This document shows positions 43,481 to 52,064 of a stretch of 64,000 bases of DNA, in pieces; within the stretch, counting starts at the first letter, position 1, and each line of letters begins with the position of its first letter. Source of the DNA: Anaerolineae bacterium (lineage in GTDB: Bacteria > Chloroflexota > Anaerolineae > Aggregatilineales > Phototrophicaceae); contig JALHQT010000002.1 in the NCBI GenBank assembly GCA_022841825.1, positions 457,276 to 521,275 on the forward strand, read 5' to 3'. The position numbers and the translations under genes were made by a program. Under the pieces are notes generated by a model. The model made no database searches and was not told the origin of the DNA. It saw nothing but the letters and a program-made list of their open reading frames with translations.

Positions 43481-43563
43481 GGGGCAGTGGTGTAATGGCA
43501 GCCACGGGGGTCTTAAAAACCCTTGCTTGAGAAAGCGTGTGGGTTCGAGTCCCACCTGCCCCA
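43481..43563 (+). tRNA. tRNA-Leu (anticodon UAA)
   Basis: Acceptor GGGGCAG (43481-43487)/CTGCCCC (43556-43562) with discriminator A at 43563; anticodon stem GGGGT/ACCCT (one G-T pair) around loop CTTAAAA gives anticodon TAA; class II variable arm GCTT-GAGA-AAGC; T-arm GTGGG-TTCGAGT-CCCAC. D-stem is a short GTG/CAC. CCA is not encoded (ACA follows). Decodes UUA leucine codons, which are rare in this GC-rich DNA. Confidence 0.9.
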
Positions 43564-43585
43564 CAAGTTTAGCGGATGCCCGCAC

Positions 43586-44443
43586 TCATCCACGCTTGGG
43601 CTTGAATGCCGCCTGCACCATATTCGGGTCGAAGAAACTGCTGACATCCTCGCCCATCGCAAAACGATAGACCGCCGCCTGATAAATGCCCTGGAGCGTC
43701 GAACTGAGCAGCCCCAGCAGGACGAAGCTGGCGACCGCCGCGATGATCACGAGGATGATCACGGTGGTTGACTCTGCCGCGATGGCGAGGGCAAACAAGC
43801 CGAAGAAGACCAGCATCAACACAAAGAACAGCAGCCCAAAGACCAGCCCCATGCCCAGGTTGCCGACGATCTGCTCGCCCCAGGTCTTCTTGAGCAGTGC
43901 TCCGCTGCGCTTGACCGCGTCGATGGGTCCGATGTCTTCGACCACCAGCACGGGCACGACCAGGAACGTTGCAATGTTCCACGCCATCCCCACCAGGCTC
44001 GATGCGATTTGACCGATGATGCCGCCGCGTTCGGACACCGCGCGCAGGACGACGCCGACTGTCGCCGAGATGAGCGCGTAACCGAGGATGTGATTGATCT
44101 TCTTGGACGCGATCTCGAATCCGCTGCTGACCGTCGGGTCGCCGCCACTGAGGCGGATCATCGCCGCGCCGACCAGCGCCGTGTTGCAGAAGAAGATCAC
44201 CGTATAAAGCACGACATAATAGATGAAAAGCAGGATGTACCCTGCGATGTTGATCGGCAGGTCTTCATTCCCGCGCACCGTTTGTGTGACGCCGACGGTG
44301 AAGAACGGCAGTGCGAAAAGGATGCTGACGAAGATCGAGCCGATCATCGAGATGATCGGGAAGATCAGCAGTTCTTTATCGGATCTGAGGACATTCCAGC
44401 TCGCCTTGACAAGTTCCCAACTGCGAGACCATCGTTCAAACAT
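43586..44443 (-). CDS. DUF6159-like multi-pass membrane protein
   Basis: 285 aa, six membrane segments, with an N-terminal amphipathic start (MFERWSRSWELVKASWNVLRSDKELLIFPIIS) typical of DUF6159 proteins, and LQGIYQAAVYRFAMGED near the end. Function unknown. Converges on the tRNA gene with 23 bp between. Confidence 0.75.
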   Translation of the reverse strand: MFERWSRSWELVKASWNVLRSDKELLIFPIISMIGSIFVSILFALPFFTVGVTQTVRGNEDLPINIAGYILLFIYYVVLYTVIFFCNTALVGAAMIRLSGGDPTVSSGFEIASKKINHILGYALISATVGVVLRAVSERGGIIGQIASSLVGMAWNIATFLVVPVLVVEDIGPIDAVKRSGALLKKTWGEQIVGNLGMGLVFGLLFFVLMLVFFGLFALAIAAESTTVIILVIIAAVASFVLLGLLSSTLQGIYQAAVYRFAMGEDVSSFFDPNMVQAAFKPKRG

Positions 44444-44493
44444 GAGACCCCCTAAACGAAGTTATACTAACCCAGATCATCATACACCGGAGT

Positions 44494-46200
44494 ATGCCCA
44501 GCGTGACGAAACGGGACTCTATTTTTAGTACGAGCGGGCGAAGAGACGGAGAAACACGGCGGGCATCGTCACCCAGCGGACGAGGCAGTGCGAAGCCTCC
44601 CTGTGGGACGCCACGTCCCTACAGTAACCCCAATGTCGTTGGTGGGACGAGGCACGCCTCGCCCGTTCTTCGTGTTGCCATTTTGATTTGTCTTCTTTTT
44701 ACCAGTCCTCTCATGCCTGTCGCGTCCGCGCAGCCCCAGTGCGGTATCGTCGAAAGCATCGCCTACCCTGTGGATCGGGGCGCGTTCAGCATCATGCAGG
44801 ATTTCGCGGTGCCCAACTATCGCTTTCGCGGCATGTACCACACGGGTGAAGACTACGCCGCCGGGCGCGGGGGTACGCTGGGGCAGCCGGTGCGTGCCAT
44901 CGCCGCTGGGCGCGTGACGTTCTCATCGCCGCTGGCGTGGGGGCGCGATGGCGGCGTGGTCATTATCGAGCACACCTTCCCCGATGGCAGCATCTTCTAC
45001 AGCCAGTACGGGCATATGGTTGAGGTGGAAGGCGCGGCATTCCCACGCCCGTTCACCTGTGTGTCAGAGGGCGACATCCTCGGCGTGATCGGCGAGGCGC
45101 GCCCCGCGCCACATCTGCACTTCGAGATTCGTAACAACAACTTCGATCTGGCGGGTCCTGGCTACACGGAAGCCGACCCGTTCGAGGAGGGCTACCGCCG
45201 CCCCAGCAAGATGCTGACCAACTGGCAGTTCGCGTTGAGCGAGGCGCACGCCTGGCATCTCGACGTGATCGACGAGACAGGACCGCGCACGCCGCCCATC
45301 GTTCTGTTCGATAACAGCCTGCTCTATCTCGATACCGGGCGCGTCTCGCGCGTCACGAGCGACGGGCGTGTGCTGTGGCGCACTAACCTGGAACGCGAGG
45401 CAGTCGCGCTCCTGCCCGCCACCAATGCCGCCATCATCACCTATGCCGACGGGCGGATGCAGCCGATCAACGACCAGGGCGCGCTTGGCACCTCGTGGGA
45501 GACGGGCATCGCGCCCGCAAGCGCGCCGATGCTGGTCGGGTCGGGATTCGTCTTTCGGACGGGCGATGGTGGGCTGGTCGCGCTCAACAGCGACGCGCTG
45601 ACGGCTGCCTGGCGCTTGGCGGATGTGCCTCCGATTGTGCGTTGGGCGAGCAGCGGCGGCGTTCTGGCGCTGGTGACGACGAGCGACGAGTTAATTGTCG
45701 CCGCGAACGGGGAAGTGATCAGCCGTCAGGCGCTGGCAGGTGCGGGCAGCGTGACCCCTACGCCGGATGGCGCGTTGATGGCATACGCGGCGGGCGGCAT
45801 CTTCCGCATCGACGCGCCTTACGCGCTCGACGGGCAGCCCGCGCGTACGAGCGGCAGCGCACTCGCGCTGGCAGCGGACGGGCGCGCGTTCGTGCTGGAT
45901 GACGGAGTGCTGACGGCGTTCGCGCCTGACCTGGGTATCCTCTATCAGTACGCGGTACCGGGGGTGGGCGGCGTGTTCGATCTGGCGTTGCATGGGGACA
46001 TCCTGCGCTTCGTCAGCACCCACGGCGACATCGGCGCGGTGAGGACGAGCGACGGCGTGCTGTGTGGGCTGACGCGCGTCTTCGGCGACGACCGCGCGCG
46101 GCTGTGGTCGGCGCTGGGCGATGATGGCATCCTGCGCGTCGGCATCGCCGATCAGTTCGTGGGGATCGATTGGCGCGAATTCCTGGGGGCGTGCGGGTGA
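44494..46200 (+). CDS. Exported M23 (LytM) peptidase with beta-propeller-like C-terminus
   Basis: 568 aa in the longest frame, from ATG 44494. LytM domain about residues 110-215: zinc ligands H116 and D120 (HTGED) and H207/H209 (HLHFEI). C-terminal 320 residues hold repeated strand patterns (GGVLALVTTSDELIVAANGEVI and similar) like a PQQ/WD beta-propeller. The signal peptide core is VAILICLLFTSPLMPVASAQ (61-80), but it sits 60 residues in, and residues 50-58 are encoded by a palindromic repeat (44642-44666); the true start is unclear. Expected to cut peptidoglycan cross-links outside the membrane. Confidence 0.85.
   Translation: MPSVTKRDSIFSTSGRRDGETRRASSPSGRGSAKPPCGTPRPYSNPNVVGGTRHASPVLRVAILICLLFTSPLMPVASAQPQCGIVESIAYPVDRGAFSIMQDFAVPNYRFRGMYHTGEDYAAGRGGTLGQPVRAIAAGRVTFSSPLAWGRDGGVVIIEHTFPDGSIFYSQYGHMVEVEGAAFPRPFTCVSEGDILGVIGEARPAPHLHFEIRNNNFDLAGPGYTEADPFEEGYRRPSKMLTNWQFALSEAHAWHLDVIDETGPRTPPIVLFDNSLLYLDTGRVSRVTSDGRVLWRTNLEREAVALLPATNAAIITYADGRMQPINDQGALGTSWETGIAPASAPMLVGSGFVFRTGDGGLVALNSDALTAAWRLADVPPIVRWASSGGVLALVTTSDELIVAANGEVISRQALAGAGSVTPTPDGALMAYAAGGIFRIDAPYALDGQPARTSGSALALAADGRAFVLDDGVLTAFAPDLGILYQYAVPGVGGVFDLALHGDILRFVSTHGDIGAVRTSDGVLCGLTRVFGDDRARLWSALGDDGILRVGIADQFVGIDWREFLGACG
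44603..44666. repeat. Two palindromic repeats at the 5' end of the M23 gene
   Basis: GTGGGACGCCACGTCCCTAC (44603-44622) and a second copy, core AGGCACGCCT (44642-44666), the latter in frame just before the hydrophobic signal core. Confidence 0.7.
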
Positions 46201-46895
46201 AAACAACACAACTTCCCGACGACATCTCGTTTGAACGGTGGGTACTGCATGTCTTCGATCACCCGCTGCCGGATGATCCGCTGGCGCAGGACTGGTACTT
46301 CCGGCTGGATGCGGAATTCTGGGACGCACAGGCGCAGCCCGCCCGCACGATTCGGTATATCACCCAGCTTTTTCGCGCCATGGATACGCTGACAGCGCCT
46401 TACAGCGATGGGCAGATCGCGCTGGGGATCAATTACCTGATCTCGAATGCCTGCTCAAATCACATGTTCCCGCTCATGGATGCAGGCATGCCGCTTGCCG
46501 ACCGGCTGGCGTGTGTCGAGTCGTTTTACGATGTCTATGTCAAACTCTATGCGAAGAAATGTACGCCCGATCTCGGACACCTGATGGTCAATGAGCAGCA
46601 GGGCAATCCGCTCAACATGACCTGCTATATGTGGTGGGACATCATCCCATTTTATGGCAAGTGTGGCGACGCACGCGAACAGCTTGACGCGACGATGCTG
46701 GACGTGATGGCGAAGACGCTGGAAATCGACCATGATGCCTGCCGCGAGGGGGCACTGCATGGCTTGGGGCATTGGCACAGCGCATATCCGGCGTTTGTCG
46801 AAGGGGTGATTGACCGCTTTCTTGCCAACCACCCCAAGCTGTCACCAGAATTGCTGTCCTACGCCAAAGCAGCACGCCTGGGCTGCATCCAGTGA
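46197..46895 (+). CDS. Conserved hypothetical protein, coupled to the M23 gene
   Basis: 232 aa from GTG 46197, overlapping the M23 stop by 4 bp (GTGA). No signal or membrane segment. Aromatic/Cys-containing pattern: DWYFRLDAEFWDAQAQPARTIRYITQLF, LGINYLISNACSNHMFPLMD, GALHGLGHWHSAYP with three His in the last motif. Looks like an all-helical (HEAT-like) cytosolic protein. No family recognised; translational coupling suggests work with the exported peptidase's operon, though they are in different compartments. Confidence 0.7.
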   Translation: MKTTQLPDDISFERWVLHVFDHPLPDDPLAQDWYFRLDAEFWDAQAQPARTIRYITQLFRAMDTLTAPYSDGQIALGINYLISNACSNHMFPLMDAGMPLADRLACVESFYDVYVKLYAKKCTPDLGHLMVNEQQGNPLNMTCYMWWDIIPFYGKCGDAREQLDATMLDVMAKTLEIDHDACREGALHGLGHWHSAYPAFVEGVIDRFLANHPKLSPELLSYAKAARLGCIQ

Positions 46896-46904
46896 TGGGG
46901 ATCG

Positions 46905-47981
46905 TTAATCCCCTGCCGCCGCGCCTGCGGTGCCGCGCCCTTCGATATACTCCGTGCTGCGGGTGCCCTTCAGCCGTCCGGTGAACCTGGCGAACAGCCA
47001 CCACAAGCCGTACATCACGAAGACCATCCCATACTCGATGGCGGGGATTCGGATCACCTCGTTGATGTTGACAAAGCGCGTATCGAAGATGTAGATGAAG
47101 AGGATCGTCGCCAGGAAGCCGAAGCCCATCAGGTTCTTGACCCACGCCTTCAGCCCCAAGCCGTGCATCTGCGTGACGATGAACATCGCCAGGAAGCCGA
47201 ACGTGAACATGCGCAGCAGCATATCTGGCGAGCCTGTCGCCACCTGGTTCCAGGCGACGAGCGCGGCGTGTGGCAGGACGAGGATTTCCATCAGGAAGGT
47301 CCACTTCCGGTTGAGATGCATCCGCGTCATCATCAGCGACCCCTGGATCATGACCAGGATGACATGCGCGAAACCGAGCAGATGTCCCCAGGTCGGCACC
47401 ATCGGGTGAAACCAGAAGGTGTAGATCACTGCGAAGCTGAAGGCGTAGCCATGATAACGCTTCATCCAGCCGTAGAATTCGGCGCGGAAATTGAGCTTCT
47501 TGCCGAAGAAGATGCCGCGGCGACGGTTCTCCATTGCGATGATGACGAACAGCATCATGATGACCGCGAACTGCGCCGTCCAACTGGGGATGTCCTGGGC
47601 GATGGCATCATAGAAAAACATGGTTTGGAAGTAATGGGCGATGATGAAGACGACGTTGATGCCGAGTGCCCACCAGTTGGCGGGGCGCATCTTGTCGGTG
47701 TATTTATCGTAGCGTTCCTGCGCCCACCAGATGGCGACCCAGTGGAAGATCTGATGCAGCCCGAAGCCGATCCAGATGGTCGCGCGGCTCCAGAAGTCCG
47801 GGTTCGCCAGCTTCCACTCATAAAAGAAGCCGCTGTCACCGGCGGGCGGCGTGGCAAGCGTGAATTGCAGCAGCCAGGTGCCGATAGCGACGATGCCGAG
47901 GCAGATGACGACGGCGAAGATAATACCAAAGTCGGCGATCAGCGGCGCTTTGGTCTCCGGGTAGCGGGATGTATTTTGCAT
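46905..47981 (-). CDS. Multi-pass membrane protein, unknown, His-rich helices
   Basis: 358 aa, about nine membrane segments, many with paired aromatic/His residues: GLHQIFHWVAIWWAQERY, FIIAHYFQTMFFYDAI, MKRYHGYAFSFAVIYTFWFHPMVPTWGHLLGFAHVILVM. The spaced His in helices could bind heme or metal, as in ferric reductase-like or b-type proteins, but no motif proves it. Ends with a soluble basic/Gly tail. Converges on the hypothetical gene with 9 bp between. Confidence 0.7.
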   Translation of the reverse strand: MQNTSRYPETKAPLIADFGIIFAVVICLGIVAIGTWLLQFTLATPPAGDSGFFYEWKLANPDFWSRATIWIGFGLHQIFHWVAIWWAQERYDKYTDKMRPANWWALGINVVFIIAHYFQTMFFYDAIAQDIPSWTAQFAVIMMLFVIIAMENRRRGIFFGKKLNFRAEFYGWMKRYHGYAFSFAVIYTFWFHPMVPTWGHLLGFAHVILVMIQGSLMMTRMHLNRKWTFLMEILVLPHAALVAWNQVATGSPDMLLRMFTFGFLAMFIVTQMHGLGLKAWVKNLMGFGFLATILFIYIFDTRFVNINEVIRIPAIEYGMVFVMYGLWWLFARFTGRLKGTRSTEYIEGRGTAGAAAGD

Positions 47982-48032
47982 GTTGCACTCTCAAGCGATT
48001 TCGTAAGCGCGAGAGAGTGTAAAGGCAACAGC

Positions 48033-48452
48033 TTAGGAGGAGGTGAGTGCTTTCTCGTACAGTTCGAGCAGGACGCCGCCCGTGCTCTTGGGGTGGACGA
48101 AGCCGTAGCGCGTGCCGTCGGGGCGCACCTTCGGCTGCTCGGTGATCAGCTCCGCGCCGCGCTCCTTGAGCTGCGTCAGTGCGGCGTCAATGTCTTCGAC
48201 TTCTAGGCACAGATGATGCAGCCCTGCGCCTTTCTTGGCGAGGTACTTGGCGACGCCGCTTTCTGGCGTGAACGGCGCGATCAGTTCGACTTCTCCCTCG
48301 CCCAGCGGCAGGAAGGCGATGTTGACCAGCTCGTCCTCGTTGTGTTCGACATGCTGAAGCGGCAGACCGAGCGCCTCGTGCCAGAATTTGAGCGCCACAT
48401 CGACATCCTCGACGACGATGGCGACATGGTTGATCTTGATGGGTGCGGTCAT
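48033..48452 (-). CDS. mce: Methylmalonyl-CoA epimerase
   Basis: 139 aa VOC-fold enzyme. KINHVAIVVEDVDVALKFWHEALGLPLQHVE carries the first metal His; VELIAPFTPESGVAKYLAKKGAGLHHLCLEVEDI carries the second His and the substrate loop; VLLELYEK gives the Glu. Converts (S)- to (R)-methylmalonyl-CoA in propionate and branched-chain catabolism. Fits the acyl-CoA genes that follow, though mutase genes are absent here. A palindromic repeat lies 27 bp upstream of its start (48479-48506). Confidence 0.95.
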   Translation of the reverse strand: MTAPIKINHVAIVVEDVDVALKFWHEALGLPLQHVEHNEDELVNIAFLPLGEGEVELIAPFTPESGVAKYLAKKGAGLHHLCLEVEDIDAALTQLKERGAELITEQPKVRPDGTRYGFVHPKSTGGVLLELYEKALTSS

Positions 48453-48478
48453 GGGGATTCACCTTGATGATTTCGTTG

Positions 48479-48506
48479 GTAGGGGCGACCCATGGGTCGC
48501 CCCTAC
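48479..48506. repeat. Palindromic repeat, core ACCCATGGGT
   Basis: Perfect 28-bp copy, identical to 1739-1766 and 54666-54693, between mce and the converging/upstream GNAT gene. Confidence 0.9.
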
Positions 48507-48587
48507 AATATGTCTTTCTCTCTCAATTGTCCTTCATTCCTCATTCGCCCATCAGTCGCATTCCTCATGTGTGGGGCGTGACGATGA

Positions 48588-49379
48588 TCAAGACTCCGCA
48601 GGCTTCCACTCGCAGGGGATGGTGGTCGTCAGTTCGAAGAAGCCGTGTTTGGCGACAATCGGGCGGCTCATCGGGCTGGCGTCGATGTAGAGGAACCTGC
48701 GCTCGCGCCGCAGCGCCTCCTGCGCGCGTGCCGCCAGCAGCGCCGTATACAGCCCGCGCCCGCGATAGCCTTCGAGAGTCGCACCTGCCCATAAGCCCGC
48801 GAAATCACTTCCTGGCGCGAAACTGATCCATGCTGCCGAAACCGGCTGGTCGTCGATAAATGCGGCATAGAAGGCGACCTGATCAGGCGACTGTTCGATG
48901 CTGGCGACGAACGACTCGATGTGGCGCTGGCTTTCGGCGTCATCATCGTGGAAGACGACGCGCTGCACGTTGTACAGGATGTCACGGATGATGCGCGTGT
49001 CGCTGATCCGCCGGATATCGTGCGCGAGAGGCTGCACGAGCGCGGGCGGCGGCGATTCGAGATCGAGCACCATCACTGTCTCTCGCTCCTCGGTCACGAA
49101 GCCGCGCCGCGCCAACCGTTCGACCAGGTCGGGCGGCGTATCGTGGCTGTACGTCTTCCACTCGAAGCCGTGTCCGATGCCTGCAAAGTAGGCGATCTGC
49201 TCGTCGATGATGCGCTCGATGTCGGTTTCGTCGGCGTGGGTGTAGAGGATGAAGCTGAAGGGCTGCGTCTGGCTGATGTAGCGGACGATGTTCGGCGTCG
49301 CCTCGCGCCGCTCATTGGGATAACTGGCATTGATGCGCTCCTGCTGGTCGAACAGCGCGCGGATGTCGTCGTGCGTCAT
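48588..49379 (-). CDS. GNAT family N-acetyltransferase
   Basis: 263 aa; the C-terminal half is the GNAT fold with the acetyl-CoA loop LWAGATLEGYRGRGLYTALLAARAQEALRRERRFLYIDASP (motif A, Q/R-x2-G-x-G/A present as RGRGLY). The N-terminal half, about 130 aa, is a separate domain with similar strand pattern, perhaps a degenerate second GNAT. Substrate unknown. Confidence 0.88.
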   Translation of the reverse strand: MTHDDIRALFDQQERINASYPNERREATPNIVRYISQTQPFSFILYTHADETDIERIIDEQIAYFAGIGHGFEWKTYSHDTPPDLVERLARRGFVTEERETVMVLDLESPPPALVQPLAHDIRRISDTRIIRDILYNVQRVVFHDDDAESQRHIESFVASIEQSPDQVAFYAAFIDDQPVSAAWISFAPGSDFAGLWAGATLEGYRGRGLYTALLAARAQEALRRERRFLYIDASPMSRPIVAKHGFFELTTTIPCEWKPAES

Positions 49380-49511
49380 TGCCCCTCGATTTCCACATAG
49401 CGGTAGACGCGCTCATAGTCTCATCTCCCGCCTGCATCCAGGTCAGTATAGCACGCCCCGTCTGCGTTATAATCGAATTATGATTTGAATAGCGCTGCTC
49501 TCCATCGCTTT

Positions 49512-49576
49512 TCCTGGCGTCCTTTGCGTCATGGCGGTTGATTTGATAGAACCGCCATGACGCCAGGAACGCCAAA
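49512..49576. repeat. Inverted repeat of the GCGTC-TGGCGGTT type
   Basis: CGTCATGGCGGTT (49527-49539) and AACCGCCATGACG (49550-49562), 13-bp perfect arms around a 10-nt loop, with CTGGCGTCC/CCAGGAACGCC flanks. Related to 51678-51737. Confidence 0.75.
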
Positions 49577-49653
49577 CAACTATCGTTAATGTGTTTTGTT
49601 TCATTGGCACTACGCATCTGCTGCAAAGTGTTGTCTTGAAAGGATGCTCACTC

Positions 49654-50844
49654 ATGATCGCCGCCGAACCTACAACTCCACTCATCCCGACTCTGACCCC
49701 CGAACATGAAGAACTCCAGCGCATGGTGCGCACCTTCGCGCAAAAGGAGATCGCGCCCATCGCCGCCGAATTCGACGAGAGCGGCGAATTCCCGCTCGAC
49801 ACCGTCCGCAAAATGGGGCGGCTTGGCTTGATGGGTATCGAAATGCCGGAGGAATACGGCGGCGCGGGCATGGACACGCTCGCCTACGTGCTGACGATGA
49901 TCGAGGTCGCCAAAGCCGATGCCAGCCACAGCACCATCGTCAGCGTCAATAACTCGCTCTACAACTACGCTATCTACGCCTTCGGCACGGAAGCGCAGAA
50001 GCAGCGCTATATCACCCCGGTCGCCAGCGGCGAGAAGATCGGTGCCTACAGCCTGACGGAGCCGATGAGCGGCAGCGACGCCGGGACGATGGAGAGCCGC
50101 GCGGTGCTCAACGCGGCGGGCACACATTACGTCATCAACGGGCGCAAGAGCTGGGTGACGAGCGGACCCGTCGCCGATTATGTCGTGCTCTTCACGATGA
50201 CCGACCCGGAACTCAAGCAGAAGGGCGTGACCGCCTTTCTGATCGACGCCGATAAGCCAGGTTTCATTCGTGGCAAGAAAGAGCCAAAGCTGGGCATCCG
50301 CGCCAGCGCCACCAGCGAGATCGTCTATGAAAACTACGAAGTGCCGGTCGAAAACATGCTTGGCAAGCGCGGCGAAGGCTTCAAGATCGCCATGACCGTG
50401 CTGGACGCGGGGCGCATCGGCATCGCCGCGCAGGCGCTCGGCATCGCCGAGGCGGCATACGAGGCGAGCCTGACCTATTCGCGCGAGCGGCAGGCGTTTG
50501 GGGGTCCCATCGGGCAGTTCCAGATGATCCAGCAGAAGATCGCCGACATGAAGACGCGCATCGAAGCAAGCCGCCTGCTGATCTACAACGCCTGCGCGGC
50601 GAAGGCGCGCTTTAAGGCGACGGGCGCGCGCTACACGACCGAGGCGAGTATGGCGAAGCTGTTCGCCAGCGAGACGGCGATGTTCGTCACTGACGAGGCG
50701 GTGCAGATACACGGCGGCATGGGCTACAGCAAGGAGATGGCGGTCGAGCGCTACTACCGCGACGCGCGCATCACGCGCATCTACGAAGGCACGAGCGAGG
50801 TGCAGCGGATGGTGATCGCGCGGAGTGAACTTGGACTTCGATGA
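49654..50844 (+). CDS. Acyl-CoA dehydrogenase
   Basis: 396 aa flavoprotein. FAD/substrate motifs GAYSLTEPMSGSDAGTMESRA and VTSG; C-terminal IHGGMGYSKEMAVERYYRDARITRIYEGTSEVQRM with the catalytic glutamate in YEGTSE, as in short-chain/isobutyryl-type enzymes. Oxidises a short acyl-CoA to the 2-enoyl-CoA, passing electrons to ETF. ATG 49654 follows AAGG; upstream in-frame ATG 49591 lies in an untidy region. Overlaps the next gene by 4 bp. Confidence 0.95.
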   Translation: MIAAEPTTPLIPTLTPEHEELQRMVRTFAQKEIAPIAAEFDESGEFPLDTVRKMGRLGLMGIEMPEEYGGAGMDTLAYVLTMIEVAKADASHSTIVSVNNSLYNYAIYAFGTEAQKQRYITPVASGEKIGAYSLTEPMSGSDAGTMESRAVLNAAGTHYVINGRKSWVTSGPVADYVVLFTMTDPELKQKGVTAFLIDADKPGFIRGKKEPKLGIRASATSEIVYENYEVPVENMLGKRGEGFKIAMTVLDAGRIGIAAQALGIAEAAYEASLTYSRERQAFGGPIGQFQMIQQKIADMKTRIEASRLLIYNACAAKARFKATGARYTTEASMAKLFASETAMFVTDEAVQIHGGMGYSKEMAVERYYRDARITRIYEGTSEVQRMVIARSELGLR

Positions 50845-51113
50845 ACTACGAAATCACAGCGAACAACAAAGTCTACGTCGTCCATCCCCACGCCATCAAT
50901 CGTATGAGGCGGCGAGGCATCAGCGAGGAGATGGTCGTTGAGACGATGGAAGCGGGAGGTAGTTGGCAGCAGTCAAATGGTCGTGACGTGTATGAAAAAG
51001 AGTTCTATGATGAGGAGGTCGGCGAAGCTTACTTCGTTCGAGTGGTCGTTGAGGAGGAAATGCTCCTCATCGTCTCGGTGCATGTAAAAGAAGACGACGA
51101 GGTGAATCCATGA
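50841..51113 (+). CDS. DUF4258 protein (putative toxin)
   Basis: 90 aa. VVHPHAINRMRRRGISEEMVVETMEAG is the DUF4258 pattern (His/Arg pair), then a beta-hairpin FVRVVVEEEMLLIVSVHVKED. DUF4258 proteins are often paired with DUF2283 and resemble RelE-like toxins. Starts inside the acyl-CoA dehydrogenase stop (ATGA), so it is coupled to a metabolic gene. The partner DUF2283 gene follows with a 4-bp overlap. Confidence 0.85.
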   Translation: MNYEITANNKVYVVHPHAINRMRRRGISEEMVVETMEAGGSWQQSNGRDVYEKEFYDEEVGEAYFVRVVVEEEMLLIVSVHVKEDDEVNP

Positions 51114-51397
51114 AGGTAGTCTACAACCACGACATCGACATCCTCTATATTGAATTGCTCGATGAGGATGTCTTCACGACTCGCGAGATTGGCGAGAATT
51201 GTGTCGCAGACATTGGGGCGGACGGGCGCTTAATCGGTCTCGAAATCAGTGATGCCTGCAAGAATGGTATCGACGCGCTCAATGTGCGAATTGAGCAGGT
51301 CGTCACGACAGAGACAGACTTGCGCCCTCCATCTGATGACGAAGCACGGGCGAAACGGAAGGCGCTGCGCGAAGCACATCTGAAGGCAAAAGCATAA
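51110..51397 (+). CDS. DUF2283 protein (putative antitoxin)
   Basis: 95 aa. MKVVYNHDIDILYIELLDEDVFTTREIGENCVADIGADGRLIGLEISDA is the typical DUF2283 opening. A basic helical tail follows (ARAKRKALREAHLKAKA). Overlaps DUF4258 by 4 bp. Commonly the partner of DUF4258 in toxin-antitoxin-like pairs; the antitoxin role is inferred from that pairing. Confidence 0.88.
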   Translation: MKVVYNHDIDILYIELLDEDVFTTREIGENCVADIGADGRLIGLEISDACKNGIDALNVRIEQVVTTETDLRPPSDDEARAKRKALREAHLKAKA

Positions 51398-51401
51398 ACC
51401 A

Positions 51402-51629
51402 ATGCCCCGCCGCGACGACTGGATCGACGACGACGAATACCCGGACGCGCGCGATATGCGCGAGCTGGGCGACGACGCGCCCTACGACGATGACCCGCTC
51501 ACCATCGGGCGGGTCAAAGGCGTCAATGATGGGCGCTGGTCGCGCAGCCGCATCATCCTCGTCGTCTGCGCGCTCATCTTGCTGGCGGTGCTGGCGATCC
51601 CGCTGCTGAGTCGGCTGGGTGGACGATAG
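51402..51629 (+). CDS. Small single-pass membrane protein
   Basis: 75 aa: acidic N-terminus (DDWIDDDEYPDARDMRE), then one C-terminal membrane helix (ILVVCALILLAVLAIPLL, residues about 53-71). Starts 4 bp after the DUF2283 stop. Tail-anchored topology likely. No family recognised. Confidence 0.65.
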   Translation: MPRRDDWIDDDEYPDARDMRELGDDAPYDDDPLTIGRVKGVNDGRWSRSRIILVVCALILLAVLAIPLLSRLGGR

Positions 51630-52064
51630 AATAAAGAAAAGAGGCGCAATATATTGCGCCCCTACGTCTTCTCTCCGCGCCCTTCGCGTCTTGGCGGTTC
51701 AATCAAAAGCTCAACCGCCATATCGCCAGGAGCGCCACGAAAGATGATCTGATCTCCGCGTCCTTCGCGTCGCTGCGCTTCAATTCCCAGTTCGACTCGC
51801 TGCACGGGACCCGTGTCGCACATCTCCAGCTCGAGCGTCTCGATATGCGCCATGCGCGGTGGCGTGCGCTCCACGACCGAGGGGAGCTTGGACTTCGGTG
51901 AGGATTGTTTCTTGTTTTGACCTTCAAACGTGTGTTTCTTTTGCAGCGTTCGCCAGTCTTCATCGGGGTGGGCAAACTTATCCTTCGGCGCATGTGCAGC
52001 TATTCCCTGACATTGAACTCCGCACATGCAGCCTTATGCTATAGTGTTTGTTACGAGCCACAAG
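51630..52064. repeat. 435-bp repeat-rich gap before the KAS III gene
   Basis: Contains a palindromic repeat copy (51641-51665, core CAATATATTG), the dispersed CTTCGCGTCTTGGCGGTT repeat with GGCGGTT (51693-51699)/AACCGCC (51713-51719), and a second CTTCGCGTCGCTGCGCTT copy (51751-51785). A minus-strand frame across it encodes repeat-derived peptide and is not called as a gene. The last ~150 bp (51900-52064) are AT-richer and probably hold the downstream promoter. Confidence 0.55.

Noticed and set aside
51662-52027. 121-codon minus-strand frame
   Set aside because: Much of it is translated from dispersed repeats (REGRGEKT, QRREGRG); no start signals. At most a decayed remnant.
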